Below, piece by piece: positions 52,801 through 63,329 of a stretch of 64,000 bases of DNA. The DNA is taken from the NCBI GenBank assembly GCA_032173965.1, contig CM063283.1, forward strand, positions 79,982,743-80,046,742, in the 5' to 3' direction. The stretch is from Sitta carolinensis. Its lineage: Eukaryota; Chordata; Aves; Passeriformes; Sittidae. The translations under genes were made by a program, and so were the position numbers. Within the stretch, counting starts at the first letter, position 1. The number at the start of each line of letters is the position of its first letter. The notes beneath the pieces were generated by a model, which was not told where the DNA came from, searched no databases, and was given only the letters and a program-made list of their open reading frames with translations.

Positions 52801-55800
52801 TGAGATCCCAGCTGGCACAAGGGACACACTGACTACTGGCAAGCTATATTATCTCTTTCCAAATGCACACAGGGATGTAGCTTTTGACATCACTTTCTGA
52901 TTTAAAAAAAAAAAAAAGCAATGAAGCTTTGGAGAGATCTGTATTTGTCCAACCCAAAAAACCTCTTCACACTGGCCTTGGTTCAAGACAGCTCACGCTT
53001 AATTCGTCCTGCTTCAGCAAAAATATTCAGCATTCAGCACATGCTCGACATGCGCTTTTCTGAATAAGGACAGTCTCCCAAGTCAGGCTGTAGGAGCATA
53101 GTGCAATCCTGCTAGCCTTGGTGTCACATACTGATCCAACAGAACAGAAGACTACAATACACTATATATAGATCTAAGATGTGGCTTTCGATTTTCTTCA
53201 AAAAGTGCCTGAAAACTGTCTGATATAAAGAATGATTACCACTAAAACCCATCTTTTAAAATACTTTTTTTAGGCAGTGAAGTAATCTGTCCACCAACAT
53301 GACCTTCCCTGTTCAGGTAATCTATATAGATCAGAAATACCCTGGAAAAAGAAACCCCCAAAAACCCAAAGGTAAAGTGCTGTGCAGCGATGAAACTAGA
53401 CTGCTTCTGAACTAAACTGAAATTAATTACACATGAAGAACGCAACTGAAGTGTGGACAGAGAATGCTATGGGACTGCAAATCCTCAAAAGGAGTCAAGA
53501 TGTTCCCAACTCCGAATTTACACTTTCATCCAGTCAGGTATAGAAACCAACTGCTGCTCAGGCGGTAGGTAAGCAGATGGCAAGCACCAAGCAAAAATGA
53601 AACTGTGAAATGATGCACCACTGACGAGGAGTCAGAAGAAGCGCAGTTATGTGTGCTTCTACCAGTGCTCGCTGCATAGGTTCCTTAAACAAACTGCTTC
53701 AAACTTGCAGAACATCAAAAGCCAGATGGGTCTTCCTGAATGAATCCGCAGGCAAGGAGCCAGGATTCCCGTTTGCTGCAGAAATAGGCCTGGACTTGAT
53801 TTGAGTCTTCTTAGCTCTGACAGGCTGGAGTCTGGCAGAACTCCCAATCCAAAATAAAACAGCATTCAAGTGAGACTGGGCTTTAACTAACAATAATAAT
53901 AATGATAATAAAATTTCAAATCATTCTTACTAGTTTTAAAATGCATTTCTCTTTATAGTGCAGTGTTCACCTTTCCCACTGCTGTTCTCTGGTTTGGGTA
54001 TATAAATAAATGCCCTATTCAAACTAAAGCTAAGGAAACAGTGAGAAGCAATTTGCAGCATCACAAATTTTTCAACCTAACATCATTTCATCATCTAACC
54101 TATCCTGCTGTGTAAAACAAGCCAAATAATTTCTTGTTTTCCACTGACACATGTAAAACTTGACTTTCCTTTAAAGCATACAATGCTCTGATCCTACCAA
54201 ATAAAGTTTTGTAAATCCTATTTTAGCCATCACCCATGAGACGTTTTAAAAGAACACTACAGGTAGGAAACCCATCTTACAGTTATGTACATGTCATACA
54301 TCAGAAACTATTAACATAGCAACACAATCCTCTACCAACCTTTATCTTTTTTGGCTTGGAACTTATGTTTAAAACCAGAAGAAAGCACAGACTATTACAC
54401 CAAAGTTTAAATCAGTTGCATTATAATTATCATGCTGATACCTCAATAAACACTGGGTGTTGGCTGGCCAGGATTGCCAAAAAAGATAGAAGTCCTGCCC
54501 TTATTTGCTGTCTTTGACAATTTATATAATCACATCAAAGGAAAGTTGTCTGCATCACACCTAACAGAAAAAAAAAATCTGTATGTTCTCTCTTTCCTAG
54601 AGTAAAGTGGTAGATTTTTTTCGTAACAAGAAAATTTAAATTTTGCCTATAATAAAAAACAATTGTAATGTAAAGCCCTTTCAGGCTTGCAGTACTCACT
54701 GAAATCCCTGGACGTATTTTCATGAAGTTGAACAGGAACAAGATAGGGTAAGATGAAACCTGAATTTACAAGGACAAAAATGACTCCAAGAGGACCAAAA
54801 CTCCAAGTCAGATAACTGAAATTGACACTGAAAACATTTCAAGTTTAGGAAATTTCTGTGTGCACATTTTATCTTTTTGGGTCTTAAGATCTATCAGGGG
54901 GTTGAGGAGAAATGCTAAACTGTTTTTTGTTTTACCATTTGGTTTTCACACTTGGCTTCCAGAAACGTTCTGGGGTCAATGTACATGCTTTCTCAAAGCC
55001 TGTCCACTCTTCAGTGTTGGGTTTTTTTTCCCGTTTAGGGAACAGTAGTGAAAATTGCAAAATCACTGTTCTAAACACACGTTCGAGTTTCTATCAGTGA
55101 AAACTCCTTAAGGTGAGGGGAACCTGGAGGGGAAAAGACTCTGGATGCAGGGAGAGCTGGGGTCCACTGTCCAGGATGCTCTCCGCAGATGATTCCTCAT
55201 TTCTCCCTGTGTCCTGCCAAACCTGTCCAGCCTCATCTGGGACATTTCTGAAATGTGACACACAGGTAGGTTCGAAAGCTAAACGTTGGATAATGGTAGG
55301 TAAACAAAGGACATCGGTTTTGGCATTATTTCTTTAATTAGTTTAACCCTTGTTCGAACAGAAAGCATAAGGCCAGAGTAATTCAGCTTCCCCCTTTGTC
55401 ATTTGCCTGCCATAAATATGCACCAGTCTGCATTTGAAAAGCTGAAGGAGGCTGCAAGCTTGCTGGACATTTATCATGCTCTGTTCCCTGTTAACAAGCA
55501 AATACTTTAGCTGAATGGCCCATTAGCAATCATTGTCAAATGCAGAATGCAAGGTGCTTGAATGTGACCGGCCTGTAAATTAGATGAGGTTGCCCCTGTG
55601 ATTTGGAGAATTTCAGCAAATGAACTGGCTCTTTTGCCATAGATTTGTGAAGGTTAAGTTTCAAGACAGGAAACCAATCTTAGTCCATATATAGGACTTT
55701 AGGTCCTGTATATTCTGCCAATCGGTCCATCTCCCTATATGAATTTGTTTATTTTTCAAATCACATCAGCATCATCAGTTTGACGGTTTGGCGTCCGGAG

Positions 55801-58800
55801 TTCCCTTTCGTCAGAATTGTGAAGACTTCCAGCATACTATGGGATAGGGTAAGAATGATAAATTCAAGCATGTAATTAACTTCTTTATAGTAAAAAACCC
55901 CACGGAATAATCAACCAAAACAAAACAACAAAAAAAAATATACCGAAAAACCAATCCACTTTAAAAAGTGTCCAAGCCACTGCCAAACAAACAGCATGAA
56001 TTCCATTTTGCCGAGCTCATCCCAGGCTCATTCCCAGTAAAGAAAGACACAACTGTTATTGTAGGCTTCGGTGTATTTTCCCCTTGTGTCTAGACTGCGC
56101 TTAACAAATGCAGTGTTTCTTCTCCCCCCCTTCGCAGACAAATGAACAGGCGATATAGTAGATATTTCTCATTTGAATCGTACCCCTGATTTGCAATGTA
56201 ATGCTGACTTTAAGTTGTGGGCGTTCAGGGTTGTCAGTCGGGTAGAAAAAAGCAAGTATTAACTAATATAAAGGCTCTTTAAGACAAAAAGCAAGAGAAA
56301 ACACCCAAGTAGCTGTACTAGGAGAGGTGTTTTACCTTTACAGCTGCAGATCACTTAAAAATAAATGATGAAACAATAGCTATATTGTCTGCTGGCTAAA
56401 CTCAAGGGGCAGACAGCAAACTCATCCCAGTGATTGTAAATTGGCCGGGGAGGAGGAGAATGGGGGAAGGCAGATGCTTATCTCATTCATTTCTAGATTT
56501 CAGCCAGCCTTTCGGAAATAAACACCACCTAGAGACTGAGCCAGACACATTTGGTTATCTGCAGTTTGACTGGTAAATAGGAATGGATGCTGGTTTGTTT
56601 GTGATTGTTCGGTTTTTTTGGTTTTTTTTTTTTCTTTTATATTTTTGTAGGATGGGAAACACAAGAGATGCTGAAGTATCACCTGGCTTAAGCACAGACA
56701 ATGCAGCATGTTTATCTTTGCTGCTCCCATGGAGTGTGAGATGGAGACCACAAACTAAAACACAGCTGAAATCAAAAAGCTCTCTGTTTTCCTTCCAGAT
56801 AACCCCAAATACTACCTCTCCCCTCTGTTCTCTGTGCCTTGCCAGCATGCTCCTGCCCGAAGCCCAAATAGATTAAGCCAACAAATCCCAAGCACAGCCC
56901 ATTCTTCAGAAAGGCCGCTGCTAGGGCAGGAGTTAAAAAGAAGAATCTTCCACACCTCACAATTGCATCCACCTCGAGTTTTAATCGGCCCCCATCTCGG
57001 CAAAAAGCAATAAATGAAATCTATCTTTACCATATTATACACCACCAATGAGCAAGAACTGAGCAGCTTTTCTTCACCGCTCCAACCACCTCAAGCCACA
57101 AGTAGGCCTTTCATAGTTCCTAATCCCGGCCCCCAAGTTTTGTGCGGTTCTCACATAATACCTTACAGCCCGGAGCAAGGCCCTTAGTTTATAACACCCC
57201 TTTCAGAGACGTGTCATTTCTAACATCAAGCTAATCTATATGTTGCCATGGCATCACCCTTTATCTGCCTTTACATCTTATGAACTGCATGGATTTACCA
57301 CATTATTTTTATCTGAAAGACAGAAAATGGTGGTTTTATTGCCATACAATCAGATTACTGCTGCTAGTTTCTCTATGCCTTTTTACCATACTTCAATCAA
57401 AAGGGATCAGTTTCTTTATACTCTGCCCTTGATTTACATTACATCTGTAAAGACCTAGTCTGGGTTGTAATCCCCTTATTAACTATGACCAGGGTTGATT
57501 TGCCTAAAAATAAAAGCAAATTGTGTCAGACCTTTTCACTTTGTTTTTAATTCGGAACTACAAAATGGATTACTGAAGAAATCTTCAGAGTTCACACGGC
57601 TGGTATAGTACTGAATTTAAAACGAGAATTAAACAAGTTAAACATGGGAGCTGTGTCAACGGTTTACATTTTCCATCATGGGAGAAAGGCTGAACTGCAT
57701 TTGTCTTTGTGTTCTCTGGCTTTAAGGAGACAATGAAGCCACAGGAGTTTTTTCCAAGCTCTTCTAACACTGTCCATTTGCCATCCTCCCTTCCTCTGCT
57801 TTTTCAAGCGACTCCCCCACAAACTCTTCACTCTTGCTGCTCTCATCCCCACCCCCCAAAAAAAAACTTCCCCTCCCTCAAAACAACAGTGTGTAAGTTA
57901 AAAGTCTACGTACTGTGGCACTCAGTATTTTAATCAAAATATTTCAAGCAGTTTAACATTCCTATGTAAGTTTCCACAACGCCTCACAAAGAATGAGCTC
58001 ATAAGCAAATCCATGTAGATGTATGATAAATGACCAGAAAAACAGGTTTCTTTATGTCAGCAGCCAAGGCAGACCGACATTAGGCACACATGAATAACAT
58101 TTTAATCACTATTTTTTTCTCAGAAGAACACTTTCTAGTCGTTTGCAACAAGCAATTTCAAGTACTGCAGGTTTGCACGATGCATGAAGACCAGATCATA
58201 AAGAAAAAAAGGTCCCCAAAGAAGCCTGCCTGTGGCTGCTGCGCAGGGCTGAAAGGCCTGTCACTGCCAGCATGTCAGAGCAATCACCTCAGCTCCTCCG
58301 CTCCTGATTTCCCATGCCAGGAACCCTGGCCGAATTTAAAAGGATCCAGAGTATCACACCTCAAGCAATGTTATCTCCTTACAATAAAACAGGGAAGAGG
58401 GAAAAAAAAAAAGGAAAAAGAAAAAAAAAAAAGGAGAGGAAGGCATCATCCTCCTGTGGGAAGAAGGAGAACTTAAGTGATTTTAGCATGACTTTTAGTC
58501 ACTGCCTTTCTAAAGGCAATTACTTCATTACACAAAGTGAAATAACGTAGCACAGCTTACAGATAACATGCTTTAAGACAGTTACTATAAATAATATAGC
58601 AATTATACTCTACATATAAAATAACCGGCTCAAGAAACCGGCCTTCAGTTTATTCTGAATTCATTTCACTAATTCACTTGTGCTTCAGAGACCTGGCTAC
58701 AAATGCTAGAACTACCAAAAGGACTGATTGGAAGCCACTACTCGCTCCATCTATTAGCACGCCAAGTGTCAACAGCTATGTTTTGGGTACAATTTAGGAC

Positions 58801-61270
58801 CATGTGTTTAAACCATTTTAACCTTCCACTCCTGTTTCTTCAGCTTGAAGCTGTAATTGCTTAGGTTAGAAAATGTAGTCCCACAGCACAGGACTCCCAA
58901 ATAAATTCTTGTCTAGCTGAGAGCCTCCCAAACATGTTGTGAGATATCGTTTTAGCAAGCTCTTTGTGTTCTGGCTGGCTTGCCTGTCCTGTGAAACAAG
59001 GGCTGTCCATTACCTGCAGTTTATCATCCTGACAAAATGTGAGGAATGTGGATGTGAAAGCACTAACAATTCCACCCCTGGTGCTTTCTCCTTTTTTTCC
59101 CCTCTGTATTAAAACCGACAAGATTAACCCAAATGCAAACTGCAGAGCATAGTTCAAGGGGCTATTCAATCAGTACTGAATGTGCATTTGTTTACCTACA
59201 AAAATAAGAATTTCGGATACAATGAGAAGCAGACTAGTCTATATGCTACTGAATAGAACATTTAACAGGGTCATCAATTGCAGTTTATTTTATCAGTTTC
59301 TGACATGTTAGCATTCATTCAGAGCCAGGCTGTGAAATATCCCATATATAACTGGTTATCAGAGGGAGAGAAAAACAGCCATATAATCTAACTTAATCAG
59401 TGTCAAAGGCACCACTTATGAGGATAACCTTCCACATGTCACTAAGGAGACCCGCCTTGCTCGCTGGCCTATAGCGCACAGGGAAATGGTGACGCTCAGA
59501 CATAAGTGATGCTTTTTTCAATGAGATTCTCTACTGCTTCACTAAAAGACGCCCCATAATATTATGTGTGGTCCTGCATGTCAAAGGCAGTGCTGAGCCC
59601 TTGTGAGGTGAAACTGAGTTAATTCATGCTATCTGCATACATTGCTTGTCTTGGCAGAAACAGCACAAGCAGAGTCTCCCGTTAAAAAGTGTCAACAGGA
59701 GTTAAATATAGAGTAATTTTCCTCTGTGTTTTCGAGATCAGGCGATCTAAAGTTTTTCAGATGATAGGTCTATAAAGTCTGCCAAGACCATCTACAGCAA
59801 TGATGTTTAACCTCCCAAGCAATAAAGTCACAGGTATAATTATTTTATGGAGGTCACTTCAACCTCATGATTTGGTCAAGGCAATAAAGCAGATCTCTAA
59901 AAAGGCGAAGGGGAAACAGGGACGGGAGGTCTATGTTCAAATAGCTACCGTGTGCTCTCCATCCCAGCCACCTGCTAGAAATTATAACCTCTAGACTTCA
60001 GTGCAAAACCAATTCAGTTTATATGTTCACCTTAACCTAAAATTTATTATTTCATACTTTATATTAACCTAACAACTTCTCCCATTTTAATTGCCGACCT
60101 GTTCAGCAGATTTATGTCTTGAGACTTTCAATAGAGTTAAATGCACAGCTTCCCTGAATAAATTAACCAGCAAAGACGGTTATTATTTCAAACCTAGAAA
60201 GGAGCTTTATTATTATACCATGCCAAGATCTATTCAACAGCTTTACTTCCCAAGCTAACACTCAGCTTGAATCCAGAGTGAGGACAACCTTATCTAAGGA
60301 GAAATTATTCAGGAACCTTAAGGCAAACAAGTGTGAGAAGAATTAGTAAGAAATTCTGCTTGGAGAAGTAGAGCTGCCTCACCAGCAGCAGTATCAGGAA
60401 TGCATTTGCAAGCCTCCTCAAACTCCGGGCCTCCAAGAGGCCTATAAATCACTAGCCCCAGCAATTGAAAAGACTAATTTTAATAGTGTACTTCTTCGCT
60501 GTGGTGATTAAGCCTCAATGAATCACTCAAGAAAATTCAATTACATCAGCAACACAACCTATTTTTAAGCGAGCATTTAAGTTGAAAAAGTAATTAGATA
60601 TTATCATTAGATCTACCATTAACAACATTCAAACCTTTTTTGTAATCAAACAGTTTAGAATTAACTAAATGGAAACACAAATCGTGTTTGACAAAAGAAG
60701 CATATCCCCAGGCTCTGTGAGATGGGCTGAATTCAGCAGCACGGATGCTTTCGTTTCACTGATGGCTAATAAAAGCGATCAAGGTAAGTTAAAAAAAAAA
60801 GCGAAAGCAGGTTGGGGCTGGCAGAGGAGAGGACCGAGCAGCCGGCTCTTCTGCTTTGGAAGAGTGACCTCTGTAGGCATAAACCCAGCGAGGGCTGGGA
60901 TGCAAAAGCATTCCCCTTCTCCTAGGCCGAGCCAAGGTTGTTTTCCACCAGCACAGCAGGCCCACTCCTGCAATGCAACCCCGGCTCTCAGCCTCTGCCT
61001 TTCGAGAGCCTAAACAGCCTTATAAAGCCCGCTTCATGACCGGCCAGGCCTCTTTATCCCCTGATGCGATGCAGTGCCTTTCTTAAGCCAAAGACAGGCT
61101 TTAGCTATGCAGCATCATGGAAGTGCTGAGCCAGTGACTGGAGGTAAATTATAACAGGCTTCCCACCTGGTGCATATATACGAAATAAGCATTTGTCAAT
61201 CGACATTACAAATAAAAGACTCTGAATTAAGCAGTCCGCCGCGTTTTGGGCAGTTTCTTTTTTTTTAATT

Positions 61271-61307
<37 letters not shown>

Positions 61308-62819
61308 TTCTTTAAGAAAGACCAGTAAACTTCTCAGTAAAGAGAAACAGAGCAAGTACTAAAAATAATACAGGAAGAAATCTATAGTGATTTTTTTCTT
61401 TAGTGAAAGCAACAGTAGATGATGACTGTAAAGCGAGATTACTTGGTAAACTTGAAATGCTACTCCTAACTCAAACTTTGAAATCTTCACCAAACTTCTA
61501 GAGATCCTGCCACCTGCACAGGATTAATCCCTGATCCAGGAAATACTCCATTCATACTTGTCTCACCACCACCTAACATTTCCTCTACAAACTCCCCCGG
61601 GAAAACAGGACATGTACTTACTGGAGTTAATGGGAAACGGTAAATTCAATTAACACATTGCATATGATTTAATTTTAAATATATATAACTGAAGATGGAG
61701 CATGCATATAAAAATATTTTTTAACCCATTTCTGCTTTAAAATTCCCTTAACTCATTAGAATCTACTGTCGTGACTTTTGTTCTCCAAACTTGTGATTCT
61801 AATCACAAAAGTTTAGAGGCTCTCACAAGTGAACAAAGCCAACTTCCATTTTGTATGTCAAAAACCCAAGGAGACAAAAGAGAAGCATAAGTAGCTTTAC
61901 ACTACTGCCACAGACTTTTCTTTAGAAGTACAGCCCACTTTTCAAAAAGTTCCTCTTTCTAGCAGCAATAATTTGGTACGTTTAAGTAAAGAGGTTGCTG
62001 CTTTGTTCTTTTTTTCTTTTTTTAAAATAACGCATCTCTTTTAAGAGTAAGCTTTAAAAATGAGGTCCTGGGAACGCATGTACATTTTTGCTTGTGTTTG
62101 TTAATGAAGAATGACACTAAATGGTTGCGTGATGGGTAATGCTTAGTTCATTACTCACTGACATGTGCCTCGATACCATCAACTCCACAACCAAATTTAG
62201 CCCTGTTATAAGTAGATGTAACTTCGCTGGAGTCAATGGGATGAGTTTGCATCTGCAGACGGAGAAGTTGGAGAGTATCACCCTTTCCTGGCAACTCAGC
62301 GCAGCCCGGCTCCTCCGCTGCTCCAGCCCGGGCGAGCCCGGACCTTGCCCGCGGGTTTTATCCTGCTACCGCCGCACCACTCCCAGGCCCGCTCCCGGTC
62401 CGCCGCCCCGGTCCGGTCCGGCCCTGCCTCCCCTCCCTCCCCACTCCCGCCGGGGGCAAGGGACGGCGGAGCAGCTCCGCCGTCACAGGGAACACCCGCC
62501 CCGGGAAGCGCCGGATCCCGCTGCCAGCCACGGCCGGAGCGCCCGCCGCTCACCGCTAGTGCACTCCGCCCCGTCCCCGCGTCCGCCGGCGGCCGCGGCC
62601 GACCTGCAGCACCGTCCCGTCCCTCCCCCGCGCACGGAGGACAGCGCCGGTCCCCGGGGAGACGGCGGGCGGGAGCGGGATGGAAACTTACTTGGGGTTA
62701 GAGGAATTCCAATATATGGGCTCTAAAACGATGGACCGCGCCAGTGCAGTTCTGCATAAAACCATCACGGCTCCCCAGCAGTACTTCCAGGCGGAGGCAT
62801 CTCGCCTCCGCGCTGCCAT
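21444..62819 (-). CDS. EFNB2: ephrin-B2 gene, five coding exons (spliced; frameshift in the last exon as written)
   Basis: Ephrin-B2 is a single-pass membrane ligand of EphB receptors and EphA4. It signals in both directions in artery-vein specification, axon guidance and tissue boundary formation. The coding segments are 62692-62819, 40675-40958, 24293-24385, 23419-23532 and 21444-21825, all on the minus strand. Each intron has GT...AG ends and every codon split between exons resolves to the expected residue. The predicted order is signal peptide (about residues 1-28), Eph-binding domain (about 30-168), linker (169-222), transmembrane helix (about 225-250) and cytoplasmic tail. The coding length is 1001 nt, one short of a multiple of three. 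One missing base in exon 5 accounts for this, and adding it back gives 333 residues, the same as human ephrin-B2. As written, the frame stops after 271 residues. Identification rests on close similarity along the whole length to the vertebrate family, recalled from knowledge and not searched. Confidence 0.97.
21826..23418 (-). other. EFNB2: EFNB2 intron 4 (1.6 kb)
   Basis: An intron with GTAGGT donor and TTTCCAG acceptor. No repeat or gene is recognised inside. Confidence 0.93.
23419..23532 (-). CDS. EFNB2: EFNB2 coding exon 4: juxtamembrane linker
   Basis: This 114-nt exon encodes residues 169-206 plus one base of codon 207. It is the flexible, poorly conserved linker between the receptor-binding domain and the membrane. 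The family motifs [16 protein letters not shown] are clear, while the residues before them ([16 protein letters not shown]) differ more from mammals, as expected of a linker. The acceptor is CCCCCAG|AT after a clean pyrimidine tract. The donor is CTCAG|GTAGGT, with the intron starting at 23418. Confidence 0.94.
23533..24292 (-). other. EFNB2: EFNB2 intron 3 (760 bp)
   Basis: A short AT-rich intron with GTAAAG donor and CCCCCAG acceptor. Nothing else is recognised inside. Confidence 0.93.
24293..24385 (-). CDS. EFNB2: EFNB2 coding exon 3: end of the Eph-binding domain
   Basis: This 93-nt exon encodes residues 138-168 plus one base of codon 169. It begins with the rest of a serine codon and continues [15 protein letters not shown], which contains the second N-glycosylation site (N141 in NGS). 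It then supplies the fourth conserved cysteine (C155 in GGVCQT) and ends in MKVGQ. The acceptor is AATCAG|CA, with a very T-rich tract upstream made of TTTTTA repeats. The donor is CAAG|GTAAAG, with the intron starting at 24292. Confidence 0.96.
32860..33342 (+). mobile_element. CR1 LINE, 5'-truncated 3' fragment
   Basis: The 3' end carries the CR1 signature: GCCTGCTTGAGCAGGGGACC, AGATGACCTCCAGAGGTG and a degraded TTCTGGGATTCTG. Upstream parts include the CR1-like GGTGGACACCAAGTTGAGCA. All open frames over it on both strands are fragments without a reverse transcriptase. The element is old and diverged; its left boundary is approximate. Confidence 0.85.
37708..38010 (+). repeat. compound tetranucleotide tract (GGAA)n / (GGCA)n, about 300 bp
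   Basis: The plus strand alternates GGAA and GGCA units with a few single-base slips. Because the period is four and no unit creates a stop, three plus frames and one minus frame stay open for over 120 codons. None is a gene. It lies in EFNB2 intron 2 and is purine-rich on the plus strand. Confidence 0.97.
39378..39640 (+). mobile_element. CR1 LINE, 5'-truncated 3' end
   Basis: Canonical CR1 3' sequence: GTAGATTTAGACCAGGTATA, CCTAGAGAGGTGGTAGATGC, then GGACTAGATGAGCCTTAGAG, CCCTTCCAACCCAATTATTC and TATGATTCTGTGA. This is the clearest CR1 in the window and the best sign of an avian or other sauropsid genome. Confidence 0.93.
40675..40958 (-). CDS. EFNB2: EFNB2 coding exon 2: Eph receptor-binding domain
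   Basis: This 284-nt exon encodes residues 43-137, most of the cupredoxin-like Eph-binding domain. Cysteines fall at about 64, 91 and 103. With C155 in exon 3 they give the two disulfides expected of ephrins (64-103 and 91-155). The G-H loop that inserts into the Eph receptor pocket is visible as [10 protein letters not shown] at about residues 119-128. The acceptor is TTTTAG|A, preceded by a pyrimidine-rich run. The donor is AT|GTAAGT, with the intron starting at 40674. Exonic sequence is near-identical to the mammalian protein apart from conservative changes. The longer open frame around the exon simply reads into both introns. Confidence 0.97.
42815..42937 (+). mobile_element. CR1 LINE, short 3' remnant of a different subfamily
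   Basis: GATATGGCACCTAGGGATGT, GGTTTAGTAGTGAACACAGC, then ATGATCTTACAGGTCTATTC, CAACCTGAACGATTCTACAA match the 3' end of the CR1 subfamilies that carry the 'gcacttagggacatggtttag' block. It is diverged. Confidence 0.85.
44249..44295 (+). repeat. A-rich (A/G) simple tract
   Basis: About 45 bases of A with scattered G in EFNB2 intron 1. The stretch is low complexity and shows no retrocopy upstream of it. Confidence 0.9.
48172..48466 (-). mobile_element. solo LTR of an endogenous retrovirus (295 bp) with 6-bp target duplication
   Basis: CATACC flanks the element at 48166-48171 and 48467-48472. On the minus strand the LTR begins CGTTGC (expected TGTTGC, one transition) and ends GTAACA, so the termini form a short inverted repeat. 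A TATA motif (TTATATATACG, near 48277-48267) and AATAAA (48257-48252) are close together, and a T-rich U5 follows. No internal viral sequence is present, consistent with recombination between two LTRs. It is a different family from the LTR at 15.6 kb. Confidence 0.82.
50201..50226 (+). repeat. source (or partner) of the 26-bp filler at 52337
   Basis: A 26-bp segment shared exactly with 52337-52362 and diverging immediately at both sides. A match of this length is not expected by chance within 64 kb. Confidence 0.9.
52291..52400 (+). repeat. 41-bp direct duplication with a 28-bp filler copied from 2.1 kb away
   Basis: Copies at 52291-52331 and 52360-52400 match at 39 of 41 positions. The spacer and its edge (52337-52362) are identical over 26 bp to 50201-50226 in the same orientation. 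This pattern fits replication template switching. It lies in EFNB2 intron 1. Confidence 0.9.
61273..61315 (+). repeat. 43-base T homopolymer
   Basis: Uninterrupted T run in EFNB2 intron 1 (a poly-A on the transcript strand), preceded by more T-rich sequence. No insertion boundary or target duplication is evident. The length may be inaccurate in an assembly. Confidence 0.9.
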
Positions 62820-62935
62820 GGTCGCAGGCGGCACCGAGTCCCTCCCCGGAGCCTCGCCAACTCCGCCGTGCGCCTTCCCACGCACCTGAGCGGCAACAGC
62901 AGGGTGGGTGCCCGGTATCCCAACAGCCGGGATGA
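62282..62935 (-). promoter_or_regulatory. EFNB2: CpG island over EFNB2 exon 1
   Basis: The GC content and CpG density jump from the AT-rich intron 1 background at about 62282 and fall again at about 62935. The island covers coding exon 1, its immediate 5' flank and the first 400 bp of intron 1, with many GC boxes. No TATA box is obvious just upstream of the start codon on the minus strand, so a dispersed CpG-type start is likely. The exact transcription start cannot be read from the sequence. Confidence 0.7.
62692..62819 (-). CDS. EFNB2: EFNB2 coding exon 1: signal peptide and first strand of the ectodomain
   Basis: This exon encodes residues 1-42 plus two bases of codon 43. The start ATG (62819-62817) lies in ACCATGG, a strong Kozak context, and matches the family start. 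Basic residues come first, then a hydrophobic signal-peptide core (WGAVMVLC). The mature N-terminus follows with [11 protein letters not shown], the hallmark start of B-type ephrins. N38 in NSS is a likely N-glycosylation site, equivalent to the first one in mammals. The donor reads CCCCAA|GTAAGT, with the intron starting at 62691. The leftover AA joins the first A of exon 2 to give Lys43. The frame stays open upstream to a GTG at 62885 but has no in-frame ATG there. Confidence 0.95.
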
Positions 62936-63329
62936 TTAATAGGGAAAAAAAGATTAATAAAAAAAAAATTAAAAAAAATCACACAGTAAGGATCGACGAT
63001 GCACTTGGCGAGAGCTGCAAGCAGATCTACTGAGTCATGTATGCCGCTCGCATGTAGGAATATCTCCTGTGAGGTCAGATCCAAGCAACCTTCCAAGTAA
63101 CAGCAGTAGCAAAAAGAAAAATATATAAAAATGCAAACGCCTCAGTCCTTCCTCTTAGTGGGGGTCTCCTGGCTGCCTTGGAAGATGCCACTCAAACTGC
63201 CAACTCCCATTTGGATCCAGAGCGCCATACGCGTTCACAGTGTCTTAAGGCCCGCGTGAAAAGGAGTAGAACAAAAAATAAATTAAAAAAAGGTAAAATA
63301 AAGGGTGGCCGGAGAAAGAAAAGGGTCGG
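62886..63329 (-). other. AT-rich gap between CpG islands; possible 5' UTR intron end
   Basis: No gene is seen. On the minus strand, 62983-62942 is a run of T-rich tracts with TATTAAT, followed by a pyrimidine-rich stretch that ends in GCTCAG at 62886. This looks like a branch point and acceptor serving coding exon 1. The rest (63000-63330) is unremarkable AT-rich sequence. Confidence 0.35.

Larger units (their letters stand above)
40959..62691 (-). other. EFNB2: EFNB2 intron 1 (21.7 kb)
   Basis: The intron is bounded by GTAAGT at 62691 and TTTTAG at 40959. Contents recognised are a CR1 fragment at 42815, a solo LTR at 48172, a duplication with templated filler at 52291, an A/G-rich tract at 44249 and a 43-base T run at 61273. 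The rest is AT-rich sequence in which no gene is supported. A few stretches (about 55.38-55.66 and 60.42-60.65 kb) have the look of conserved regulatory DNA but cannot be confirmed here. Confidence 0.93.

Noticed and set aside
62139..62726. 195-codon plus-strand frame antisense to EFNB2 exon 1
   Set aside because: It stays open because of the GC-rich CpG island, crosses the real exon on the opposite strand, and resembles no known protein.
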